From: Allochromatium tepidum
GTDB taxonomy: Bacteria > Pseudomonadota > Gammaproteobacteria > Chromatiales > Chromatiaceae
Length of the DNA: 64,000 nt
Assembly: GCF_018409545.1 (NCBI RefSeq)
Contig: NZ_AP024563.1
Span: 2,316,001 to 2,380,000 of the forward strand
Direction: 5' to 3'
In this document: positions 17,357 to 26,217 of the stretch, in pieces
Layout of the letters: each line of letters begins with the position of its first letter
Position numbering within the stretch: the first letter of the stretch is position 1
Notes under the pieces: model-generated
What the model saw: only the letters and a program-made list of their open reading frames with translations
Told to the model about the DNA's origin: nothing
The model's database searches: none
Program-made: the position numbers and the translations under genes

Positions 17357-18307
17357 TCATGACACTCGCCTCGCTGCAGGCAGCCGCCGCCGTGCACCGA
17401 GCGCCAGCGCCAAGGCCGGGCCGACCGGATCGACGGTCGACAGCCTGAGCCAATGCGCGCCATGCAACCGCGCCAGCCGTTCGAGCAACGCCAACCGCTG
17501 CTCGAACGCCGCCTGATAGCGTGTCCGCGAACCGACACCGGTCAGATCCAGGATTCCGCGTCGCCCGCCCATCAGCACCGGATAGCGGCCGGCGGGCGGC
17601 GCGCTGGCTTCGATCGGATCATGGATCAGCACCAGCAGCAGTTCGCTACCCGAGACCAGACGTGCGATCCAGGTTCCATCCGGCTCATCCAGATCAGCGA
17701 AGTCGCTGACGATCGCGATCAGACTCCCAGGACGTACCAAAGCGGCCAGATGCGACGCGGCGGCGGCTAACTTACAATCGCCCTCCCCCGTCGCCGGCTC
17801 CACCAGCTCAGCCAGACGTTCGAGCAACGGCAGCAGACCCGCGCCGCGCGCCGCGGGCCGTCGTTCCAGATGACCTGCCTCGTCGAATACCAGCCCGCCG
17901 ACCCGATCGCCGCGATCCACCGCCGCCCAGCCGAGCAGCGCCGCCACCCGCGCCGCGATCACGGATTTGAAGGCCACGCGCGTCCCGAACCGCATCGACG
18001 GCCCCTGATCGACCAGCAGCCACACCGGACGCTCACGCTCTTCGCGAAACAGCTTCACATGCGGCGTCCCGGCACGCGCCGTCACGCGCCAGTCCATGTT
18101 GCGCGGATCGTCGCCCGGCAGATAGACGCGCGACTCGTCGAACTCCATGCCGCGACCGCGAAAGCGCGACAGATGACCGCCGCTGCGCGTGGCCAGCACC
18201 CGCCCGCGCGGGGCCAGATCCAGCCGTCGCGCCTGGGTGCGGAGCGCGATGAGTTCCTTGAGATCAGCGCGGATGCCTGGTTGAACCCGGTCGTTCGAAT
18301 CCGCCAT
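17357..18307 (-). CDS. DUF58 protein of the MoxR/Bat operon
   Basis: The 316-residue cytosolic protein has the DUF58 core [19 protein letters not shown] followed by [12 protein letters not shown] and a VWA-like C-terminal half. DUF58 proteins accompany MoxR ATPases in all bat-type operons. Start MADSNDRV lies 13 bp after moxR. Downstream the operon is interrupted by the PIN toxin-antitoxin pair. Confidence 0.92.
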   Translation of the reverse strand: MADSNDRVQPGIRADLKELIALRTQARRLDLAPRGRVLATRSGGHLSRFRGRGMEFDESRVYLPGDDPRNMDWRVTARAGTPHVKLFREERERPVWLLVDQGPSMRFGTRVAFKSVIAARVAALLGWAAVDRGDRVGGLVFDEAGHLERRPAARGAGLLPLLERLAELVEPATGEGDCKLAAAASHLAALVRPGSLIAIVSDFADLDEPDGTWIARLVSGSELLLVLIHDPIEASAPPAGRYPVLMGGRRGILDLTGVGSRTRYQAAFEQRLALLERLARLHGAHWLRLSTVDPVGPALALALGARRRLPAARRVS

Positions 18308-18320
18308 GCCCCGGCCTCGC

Positions 18321-19343
<1,023 letters not shown>

Positions 19344-19456
19344 GGCTCGCCTCCTCGCAAAGATCTCACACGCCTCCGACCGACGTGGATGGTCGACCGA
19401 TGTCTATAGGTTTGCAGGTTTCGCCGGTCGGCGCCGTTAAAATTTTTCCTGATTAT

Positions 19457-20400
19457 TAAACCACGTCCAGGCTGAGATGCGTAATTTCTGTGATACGCTA
19501 TCCACGTGACCTGAGCCGCCGTTGGCTTGATCCGCTGGGTGCATCGCTACAATGCCGAGGGCCCGAGGGCGTTGGAGTGTGTGCGCACGGGCGGGGTCTC
19601 CCCTTTTTTGACCCGCTGACGGCCCCGGCGCGCTGGACCCTCAAACGCCTGGTGGAGTGGATCGAGGGCACGTTCGAGCGCCGCGTCAGTCGCGAAACGG
19701 TGCGTCGGGCACTCAAGCGCCTGGGGTTTTCGTGGAAGAAAGCCAAGGCGTTGCTCAATCGCGCCTCCACGGCGGCGCGCGAAGCCTTCGTCGAGCGCCT
19801 CCAAGAGATCCTCCAGCGTACCCTGGGGCCGCAGGCCCCCTTGATGATCTATCCGGATGAAGCCCACATCATCAGGACGCCGCTCTGGGCGATGGCTGGG
19901 CACCGACGGGTGAGCGCCTGTGGGTCGGCTCCCACCGCCCCGGGTTGTCGGCCAAAGTCAGTTTCTATGGGCTGTATGTCTACAACCACGGCCAGGTCGA
20001 GATCTGGGATTTCCCCCGCGCCAACACCGAGCACACCCTGACGGTGCTGCGCCGTCTGCGCGAGCGCTACCCCAGCGGCGAGATCATCCTGTTCTGGGAT
20101 GGGGCCTCCTATCACCGCGCCGGGGCCGTGCGCGAACTGGCTCAGGAGCTGTCCATCACCCTCCAGCCCTTGCCCGGCTATAGCCCCGACTTCATGCCGG
20201 TGGAAGCGCTCCGGCGCCGGGTGCGCGAGGAGGTCACCTACCATCACCGTCACGCCACCGCCGAGGAACTGGTGCAACGGGTCAAGCACTTTGTCAACAC
20301 CATCAATGCCGATCCCGGCGCCATCGCGGATCGACTCTGGACCAAAACCACGCTCAATCCGGAGGAGGAAAATTACGCATCCCGGCCTAGTCGAGGTTTA
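19457..20400 (+). mobile_element. Decayed IS630-family insertion sequence
   Basis: A 944-bp element bounded by imperfect inverted repeats of about 31 bp (19457-19487, 20370-20400). Both ends share the TAAACC start and the GATGCGTAATTT block, and it ends at TA dinucleotides as expected for IS630/mariner target duplication. It carries only the broken transposase below. Its right end is 2 bp before the start codon of the glycosidase gene, so it has replaced that gene's upstream region. Confidence 0.8.
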
Positions 20401-20406
20401 GCATGA
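19490..20406 (+). pseudogene. IS630-family transposase, several frameshifts
   Basis: Fragments in three frames together give one DDE transposase. The first Asp is in MIYPDEAH, the second in ILFWDGASYHRA, the catalytic Glu region in GYSPDFMPVEALRRRVREE. The frame breaks near 19529 (RDLSRRWL to IRWVHRYNAEGP), at the T6 run 19604-19609, and near 19872 (DEAHI to HQDAALGDGW). The T6 break alone could be programmed slippage, which some IS630 elements use, but the other two look like ordinary one-base changes. The C-terminus runs past the right inverted repeat. Confidence 0.85.
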
Positions 20407-21242
20407 TCGAGTCCTGTTCCATGTCCGCTTCGATCAATCCCGTCGCTCGCTCTGTCCGGCTCGGCGTCCTCACGCTTTTGCTGGCGTTCTGCACCGTTCA
20501 GGATTCCGCGCGCGCCGACTGGCACCCACTGGCAGGCGGGGAACCCTGGCCCGCGCCCGATGCCCCCATCAGCCATCGTGAACGCACCCTGGAGTCGTCG
20601 ACGGGCCGCACCGTCAGAGTCCATCTGGCGCTGTTCGACTCACGCCGCTATCGGCTCGCCGTGCTCGATCTGGGGCCGGAACTGGCGCCGGCTTCGGCCT
20701 GGCCGGAGCGCACGCGCGCGGCCGGTCTGTCGGCGGCGGTCAATGGCGGCTTCTTCCATGCCGACGGTCAGCCGCTCGGGCTGGTCATCGCCGAGGGCGA
20801 GCGCTTCAACCGCTTCGAGACGGTCAAGCTCCTGAGCGGCGTGCTCTATGGCGACGCGCGCGGCATCCATCTGGAGCGACGCGCGCGCTTTCAGTCGCAT
20901 CCAGGCATCGACGCCCTGGTGCAGTCCGGCCCCTATCTGGTCGAGCAGGGGCGTGCGGTGCGCGGACTCTCGACGAACGATGTCAGCCGCCGTACCTTCA
21001 TCGCCACCGACTGGCGCCGTCACTGGATTCTGGGCGCCACGCGCGATGGCCTGACGCTGGCGGAACTGGCCGAGGCACTGGCCACGCCCGGCGCGCTCGC
21101 GCCCTGGCCGGTGGAGCGCGCGCTCAATCTCGACGGCGGCACCTCGACCGGGTTCCTCTTCGATCCCGGCGCCGGGCAGGAACCGATCCAACTGCGCTCG
21201 CGCCGTCCGGTGCGCAATCTCGTAGGCGTGCGGGCGCGTTGA
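20403..21242 (+). CDS. Phosphodiester glycosidase-family (NAGPA-like) secreted protein
   Basis: The 279-residue protein has a signal peptide (LGVLTLLLAFCTVQDSARA) and the family core: GLSAAVNGGFFHADGQPLG, SGPYLVEQG, FIATDWRRHWILGATRDGLTL and ALNLDGGTSTGF. This family hydrolyses phosphodiester-linked sugars or related exopolymers outside the cytoplasm; the substrate here is unknown. ATG 20403 overlaps the IS630 pseudogene stop and Met 20421 is an alternative. Loss of the upstream region to the IS may affect expression. Confidence 0.85.
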   Translation: MIESCSMSASINPVARSVRLGVLTLLLAFCTVQDSARADWHPLAGGEPWPAPDAPISHRERTLESSTGRTVRVHLALFDSRRYRLAVLDLGPELAPASAWPERTRAAGLSAAVNGGFFHADGQPLGLVIAEGERFNRFETVKLLSGVLYGDARGIHLERRARFQSHPGIDALVQSGPYLVEQGRAVRGLSTNDVSRRTFIATDWRRHWILGATRDGLTLAELAEALATPGALAPWPVERALNLDGGTSTGFLFDPGAGQEPIQLRSRRPVRNLVGVRAR

Positions 21243-22024
21243 TGGCGGCGCTGCTCTGGCTGATTCCGATCGCGCTGGCGGGGCTGGGTCTGGCGCTCTG
21301 GCGGCGGGCGCGGGCCATTCAGGGGTATGGTCGGGATGGCGAGCGTCTGGTCGGGGCGGCTCTGGAGCGGCTGTGCCCGGCGGTCGTCCATGACGTGATC
21401 CTGCCGACTGCGCGCGGCGGTCTGACCCAGATCGACCATATCGCCCTCACGCCCAAGGGCCTGCTGGTGGTCGAAACCAAGCACTATCGCGGCACCATCA
21501 CGGGCACGCCCGAAGACCGGCATTGGGTGCAGCAGCGCGATCAGGATCGTCGGACGTTCCAGAATCCGTGCCGTCAGAACTACGCCCATCTCAAGGCCGT
21601 CGAGGCGCTGGGACTCGGCGTGCCGATCCTGGATCTGGTGGTCTTCACGGATTCGGCGCGCTTTCCAAACGGGCTGCCGGAGGGCGTGTCGCAACTGGCG
21701 ACGCTGGAGGCCGATCTGGCGCCCTGGCGTCGCGGTCGAGTGTCGTCCGGGTTGCGCCGTGCCTGGAAGGAGTTACTGCAGGCGATCAGACAGGATGCCA
21801 AGGCCCGTCGTGCGCACAGGCGCGGACTGTGTGCGCAGCATGGTTGGGATCGGCGTCGGTTGACGGCTGGCGTCTGCCTGGTCTTGGCAGCGTTATCGGC
21901 ATTCGGACTCTGGCAATCGTCCAGTAGCCTGACGGAGGTCGGCCCTGGCGCGAGCGGATCGGCGCTCATCGAGTGGCTGACGCGCCTCTGGCCCGAATCC
22001 CTGCGATTCGACGCTCAAGGCTGA
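21242..22024 (+). CDS. NERD-domain membrane protein
   Basis: About 260 residues: an N-terminal helix (LLWLIPIALAGLGLALW), a NERD domain (IDHIALTPKGLLVVETKHY, with the nuclease-like D...E-x-K pattern), and a second helix near the C-terminus (GVCLVLAALSAFGLW). NERD is a predicted nuclease-related fold without a settled function. The chosen ATG 21242 overlaps the glycosidase stop (TGATG). It converges on cobE with a 10-bp overlap. Confidence 0.85.
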   Translation: MAALLWLIPIALAGLGLALWRRARAIQGYGRDGERLVGAALERLCPAVVHDVILPTARGGLTQIDHIALTPKGLLVVETKHYRGTITGTPEDRHWVQQRDQDRRTFQNPCRQNYAHLKAVEALGLGVPILDLVVFTDSARFPNGLPEGVSQLATLEADLAPWRRGRVSSGLRRAWKELLQAIRQDAKARRAHRRGLCAQHGWDRRRLTAGVCLVLAALSAFGLWQSSSSLTEVGPGASGSALIEWLTRLWPESLRFDAQG

Positions 22025-22413
22025 GATCGGCGCGCCACGGCTACCGTCACGCCTTTGCCGTCCTCACCGTAATGGACCTGTTTCGCGACGAGTAGCTCAC
22101 CGCCACCGGCGGCTAGCCGCACGGCGGCTTCCGCGACGCTCGGGGTGCCGACTTCGCCGACCACGCGCCCGGAGGGCGTCGGAACCTCGACCCCGGCCAG
22201 CACCTCGGCCGGATAGAACCGCAACGGCCAGCCGCGTCTGCGCGCCAGCTCCAGCAAGGCGGGTTCATCGGATTTGCGCGCGTGGCTGGCCAGACAGGCC
22301 ACCACGACCGCACCGAGCGGGTTCAGTGCCGCCTCGATGGCCTGCTCCAGACTGACCAGCGCCACGCCGCGCTGAAAGCCCAGGCCGACGGCAACCTCGA
22401 TACATTCATCCAT
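22015..22413 (-). CDS. cobE: CobE/CbiG C-terminal-domain cobalamin protein
   Basis: The 132-residue protein matches the CbiG C-terminal/CobE fold: VAVGLGFQRGVALVSLEQAI, LASHARKSDEPALLELA, FYPAEVLAGVEVPTPSG and VGTPSVAEAAVRLAA. It participates in ring contraction chemistry of cobalamin synthesis, though CobE's exact role is unclear. It stands alone here, away from other cob genes of the window (cobU and btuFCD at 32-36 kb). Confidence 0.85.
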   Translation of the reverse strand: MDECIEVAVGLGFQRGVALVSLEQAIEAALNPLGAVVVACLASHARKSDEPALLELARRRGWPLRFYPAEVLAGVEVPTPSGRVVGEVGTPSVAEAAVRLAAGGGELLVAKQVHYGEDGKGVTVAVARRSQP

Positions 22414-22560
22414 TGGCTCTGCTTTACGCCTCTTTGAGCACGTCGGTTAAACTGCCGCGCCTATGAATCCGACCAATACATGTGAAACACCGATGGCCTC
22501 CGAGGACTCGGACGACCCCGACAGTCCCGACTCGATCTTGAAACCCCCGAGGAGGGTGCG

Positions 22561-22970
22561 GATGCTTGAGTTCATCCCGATGCTGGCGGTGATCCTGATC
22601 CCGGTCGCGCTCAACGGACTGTTCGTGGCCGCCGAGTTCGCCATCATCGGCGCCCCGCGCGCGGTGCCGGCGGCGCTTGCCGAGGGCGGCGACCGGCTGG
22701 CGCGGCGTCTCCTGCACACGCTCGACGATCCGGCCCGACTCGACCGCTACGTGGCCACGGCGCAACTGGGCATCACCTTCGCCAGCCTGGGGCTGGGCAT
22801 GTGGCGACGCGCGTCTGCGCGAGATCCTACAACGCCATCGTCACACGCGCTATCCGGTCTATCAGGACGATCTCGACCACATCGTCGGCACCGTGCATAT
22901 CGAGGTCACGGGACTGATCGGGCGCGGTGTACGTCAGGTGATCGTGACCCGGCGCTCATTGGACGTCTGA
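22561..22970 (+). pseudogene. CNNM/CorC-type transporter, internal deletion
   Basis: The first part encodes the start of the membrane DUF21 domain ([53 protein letters not shown]) with a good GAGGAGGG ribosome site. At about 22802 the sequence jumps, in another frame, to CBS-domain sequence ([28 protein letters not shown]), then ends. Well over 100 residues of the membrane and linker region and the C-terminal half are missing. An upstream ATG at 22463 is also in frame. Confidence 0.8.
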
Positions 22971-23137
22971 CGATCATTCATCAGTCTTGCGCGAGAAACC
23001 CCAAGCCGTAGCGCCTCATGCCCTCGGGTTTGTCGACGCGCGCGGGCGGTCTACACTGTTGAAGATCCGGCCGGATCTCCATTTGACGGTGATCCCGTCC
23101 ATTCACCGACGTGCCTCAGTGTTGACCACGGTTCCCG

Positions 23138-23446
23138 ATGCAGATCCTCGGTTCACCGGTTTCGCTGTCCCATGCCATCGTTTCCGAGTCATCTTGGGAG
23201 CGGACGCTGCCGGTCGTACCCCCGCCGGCCGCCAGGACCGACGCCGATGCGCTGACAGAACGCCCGGTGACGCGGGCCGAACGCACCGAGGAGTCTACTC
23301 AGTATCGACGCCCCTACAGCGCCCCGGTCAGGGTGATGGCCGGCGATGGTTATGCACGGCGCGCCGTGGCGGCCTACGAAGCGACCCAACGCCTGGAGCG
23401 ACGCGATGATCTGCAATCCTTCCAGGGCGTCGATGACTATGCTTGA
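23138..23446 (+). CDS. Small hypothetical protein
   Basis: A 102-residue frame with no domain I recognise. It is Pro/Arg/Glu-rich in the middle, with a more ordered C-terminal helix (GDGYARRAVAAYEATQRLE) and an ending FQGVDDYA. That layout recalls small uncharacterised proteins of gammaproteobacteria, but this is an impression only. A ribosome site is not obvious. It converges on the J-domain gene. Confidence 0.5.
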   Translation: MQILGSPVSLSHAIVSESSWERTLPVVPPPAARTDADALTERPVTRAERTEESTQYRRPYSAPVRVMAGDGYARRAVAAYEATQRLERRDDLQSFQGVDDYA

Positions 23447-23467
23447 ACGCCGTCTCAGGGAGCACGA

Positions 23468-25054
23468 TCAATAGCGCGCCCTGAGTATGAGCCAGTCCGA
23501 GTCCTTGCTTTCCAGCAGCAGCTCGATGATCCCGGCCTGTGTCACCAGACGCGATTGCCGGTCGAGATAGCTGACCTGGAACACGGCCATGAGGGCGCAG
23601 CGCCGGCTGTCGGCGATGGGCCGGACCTGGATCTGCTCGAAGCCGATGCGCCGGGACGAGGTGGTACGGAACCACTCGGCATAGGTCTGGCGGATGGCGA
23701 ACCGGGTCGCCAGCTCGTTCTCCTTGGCCAGCGGGCTGTAGAGCGCCATCAGCCGATCGAGCGCGCCGGACTGATAGGCGCTCCGGAAACGGCTCAGGAT
23801 CTCGGGTGCGGCCTGGCAGTCATTGGCGAGCGGTGTGCCGGTGGGTGTGATGGTCGAGACGGCAGGAGCCGTACTCAATACTGGAGGCGTCTCGGGCGGT
23901 GCCGGTGGTTCGGGCGGCTCGGGTGTGGCCGCCGCCGGGATGTCGGCGTGTGGGGTGAGCGATGTCGTGGGGTCGGACCACGCCGAGGAGGGCGCTCCAG
24001 GCGGGGACACAGTGAGGGGCGGAGCCGCCGGCAGATCCGATGACCCGATGATCGCTGGAGTCGCTGCATCCGTTTTTGGCTCCGGCACGGGGTCCGGCCT
24101 TGGGTCCGATGCCGCTTGAGTCGGCCTCTCTTGCGCGGATCTATCGTGCTCCGCTGTCTCGGGCACAACGCTCGACTCCAGGTCGAGCAGGGTGTTTCCC
24201 TGGGACGCGACGACCGGCGCCTCGCTTGGAGACTCATCCGGCGTGCTCGTCGGTGCAATGATGGCCGGCCGTGGTGCCTCTGCCTCTGGAGCCGGATCTG
24301 TCGCGGCGATCTCTGGTGGCTGTGGCTCAGGCTCGGGTGCAGGTTCGTCCACGAACGCGGGAATCGGCTCGATCCCAAGCGGATGATGGATGATCCTGGG
24401 AACCGGTCTGGGCGGCTCCTCGGGCCAGAGCGCGATCGAGAGCATCAGAACGCCGGCGATGGCGGCCGTGCTCAACAGTCGCTTCTGGAGCGGTGTGAGT
24501 GCCGACCAACGATCGTGCGTCCAGACCCAGACCGGCGCGATCGGGTCTCTGAGTACGGGCGGAAGCCAGGCCGGCGGCAGGCGCCGGCCGGATGGCTTTA
24601 CGGCGTCTCGGTGTCCGTGCTCCTTGCGGGTGCCGGCGCGCGCCGCGCCGGTCTCGCCGCGCTGGAAGGCGGCGAAGGCGCGGTTGATCTGCTCGGTGCG
24701 ACGGGTCGCCCAGGCGGTGCGCTCGGGATGCCGGTCCGGGTGATAGACCTGTATCAGCCGACGATAGCGCTGCTTGGCCTGCGTGGCGGCAGTGCCGGGC
24801 ACGAACCCCAGGGTCGCGGGCGAAGGCGGGGCCTCGTCGGCGAAGAGCTGCCGGTCGAGCAGACGATAGGCGCTCGCGCCGGCCTGATCGCGTGCGAGCC
24901 GCTGCCGCCCGATGGCGCGTTCCAGTTCGGCCACGCGCGGGTTGTCCGGATTGCTCAGCCAGACGAGCAGGGCGTCGAGATGCAGCTCCAGGGCCAGGGT
25001 CGGCCGTCCGGTGGCGAGTGCTTTGGCGATCTGGTGCGTCCAGGACAGGCTCAT
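23468..25054 (-). CDS. Membrane-anchored J-domain protein
   Basis: A 528-residue protein. Residues about 75-135 form a J domain with the essential HPD in QVYHPDRHPE and an AFAAFQRGE end. One transmembrane helix (STAAIAGVLMLSIALW, about 195-215) follows. Then come a long Pro/Glu/Ala-rich linker to about residue 405 and a C-terminal globular domain (ILSRFRSAYQSGALDRLMAL, YLDRQSRLVTQAGIIELLLE) resembling NTF2/SnoaL-type folds. The HPD implies stimulation of a DnaK-type Hsp70; the C-terminal domain would lie in the periplasm if the N-terminus is cytosolic. The client is unknown. Confidence 0.75.
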   Translation of the reverse strand: MSLSWTHQIAKALATGRPTLALELHLDALLVWLSNPDNPRVAELERAIGRQRLARDQAGASAYRLLDRQLFADEAPPSPATLGFVPGTAATQAKQRYRRLIQVYHPDRHPERTAWATRRTEQINRAFAAFQRGETGAARAGTRKEHGHRDAVKPSGRRLPPAWLPPVLRDPIAPVWVWTHDRWSALTPLQKRLLSTAAIAGVLMLSIALWPEEPPRPVPRIIHHPLGIEPIPAFVDEPAPEPEPQPPEIAATDPAPEAEAPRPAIIAPTSTPDESPSEAPVVASQGNTLLDLESSVVPETAEHDRSAQERPTQAASDPRPDPVPEPKTDAATPAIIGSSDLPAAPPLTVSPPGAPSSAWSDPTTSLTPHADIPAAATPEPPEPPAPPETPPVLSTAPAVSTITPTGTPLANDCQAAPEILSRFRSAYQSGALDRLMALYSPLAKENELATRFAIRQTYAEWFRTTSSRRIGFEQIQVRPIADSRRCALMAVFQVSYLDRQSRLVTQAGIIELLLESKDSDWLILRARY

Positions 25055-25159
25055 GGATCGGGCTGCGGGCGTGGCGTGAGTGGAATCCGTGGCTCCTCGC
25101 CCTGAGGGCTGAGGAGGCGTGTTGTGTTAGGCTTCATCGAGACGGGATCGGGGTAAACC

Positions 25160-25300
25160 ATGACCGGTGAGACACGTCGCTTCCTTCGTCATCCGGCCGA
25201 TGCGCCCATCCGCTATTCATTGCGCGAGGTGATCACCGACGAGCGCGATTATCTGCGCAACATCGGCGAGGGTGGACTCTGCCTGGAGTCGGCTCAGTCG
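25160..25300 (+). pseudogene. PilZ-domain gene fragment
   Basis: About 46 codons encode the start of a PilZ c-di-GMP-binding domain: ETRRFLRHPADAPIRYS (R-x3-R motif) and NIGEGGLCLES, matching the [D/N]-x-S-x2-G block with Glu in place of Ser. Homology ends where the frame enters the 3' end of the oppositely oriented fxsA. The gene has a start and leader but lacks the rest of the barrel. Confidence 0.65.
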
Positions 25301-25722
25301 TCGCAGTGGAATTCGCCTTCGATCACCCGCACCCGTGTCTCGGTCCGGACCTCGCCGGGCGCCTGCATGTTCATGGGCTGGATCCGGATGTAACGCTCGA
25401 TCAGCCGGCGGCGCAGCGGCGGGATCAGGAGCAGGAAGCCCAGGCTGTCGGTGACGAAGCCGGGCAGGATCAAGCACAATCCGGCGACCAGGATGAGCGC
25501 CCCGTCCAGCAGCTCGATGGCGGGCACCTCGCCGCGATCGAGCAGGTCGCGCACCCGCATCAGGACGCCGAAGCCCTGATAGCGGACGATCCAGATACCG
25601 ACGACAGCGGTCAAGATCAAGAGCAGGATGGTCGAGAGGGCTCCAATCTCGGAACCGACCTGGATCAGGACATAGAGTTCGGTCAGCGGCAGACCGACGA
25701 AGAGCAGGAGCAACAGTGGCAC
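25294..25722 (-). CDS. fxsA: FxsA-family membrane protein
   Basis: The 142-residue protein has three or four transmembrane helices and the family motifs GLPLTELYVLIQVGSEIG, LTAVVGIWIVRYQGFG and LPGFVTDSLGFLLLIPPLR. FxsA overproduction suppresses F exclusion of phage T7 in E. coli; its normal role is unknown. It starts at GTG 25722 and is divergent from cutA. In many gammaproteobacteria it lies next to groES-groEL; those are not in this window. Confidence 0.93.
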   Translation of the reverse strand: MPLLLLLFVGLPLTELYVLIQVGSEIGALSTILLLILTAVVGIWIVRYQGFGVLMRVRDLLDRGEVPAIELLDGALILVAGLCLILPGFVTDSLGFLLLIPPLRRRLIERYIRIQPMNMQAPGEVRTETRVRVIEGEFHCDD

Positions 25723-25878
25723 GATGGGGTCTCCGTTGGATGACTGGGGCGTCGGGTCGGGCCGGATGGAATCTATCGCGGTCGGCGCGGTCAGAGTCCG
25801 GCGTTCGTCGACTCCGACGGTTGCGGAAACCTTACCCTGTCGGCGAGATCAAGTCCAAACGAGATCGAGTTCCCGAGT

Positions 25879-26217
25879 ATGTCGACCCAGTATCGTTTGA
25901 TTCTCTGTACCTGTCCCGACCGGGACACGGCGCTGCGTCTGGCCGATTCCCTGGTCGAAGAGCGGCTGGCCGCCTGTGTCAATCTGCTGACCGGTCTGAC
26001 TTCGGTCTATCGCTGGGAGGGGCGTACCCAGCACGATTCCGAGGTGCTGCTGCTGATCAAGACCGTCGAGGCGCGCGTCGAGCCGCTCACCGAGCGACTG
26101 CGCCAGTTGCATCCCTACGAGGTACCGGAGATCATCGCCCTCCCCATCGTCTCGGGGTCGGGCGATTATCTGAATTGGGTGAGCGAATGCGTGAACGCCG
26201 TGGAGCAGGACTCGTGA
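25879..26217 (+). CDS. cutA: CutA divalent-cation tolerance protein
   Basis: The 112-residue trimeric ferredoxin-fold protein matches the family: ILCTCPDRDTALRLADSLV, RLAACVNLLTGLTSVYRWEG and the metal/trimer block LHPYEVPEIIALPI. It overlaps dsbD by 4 bp. The cutA-dsbD arrangement is the classical E. coli cut locus. Confidence 0.96.
   Translation: MSTQYRLILCTCPDRDTALRLADSLVEERLAACVNLLTGLTSVYRWEGRTQHDSEVLLLIKTVEARVEPLTERLRQLHPYEVPEIIALPIVSGSGDYLNWVSECVNAVEQDS

Noticed and set aside
19604-19609. Programmed -1 frameshifting at the T6 run of the IS630 transposase
   Set aside because: The heptamer T-TTT-TTG fits, but two further frame breaks elsewhere in the gene mean the transposase would still not be made.
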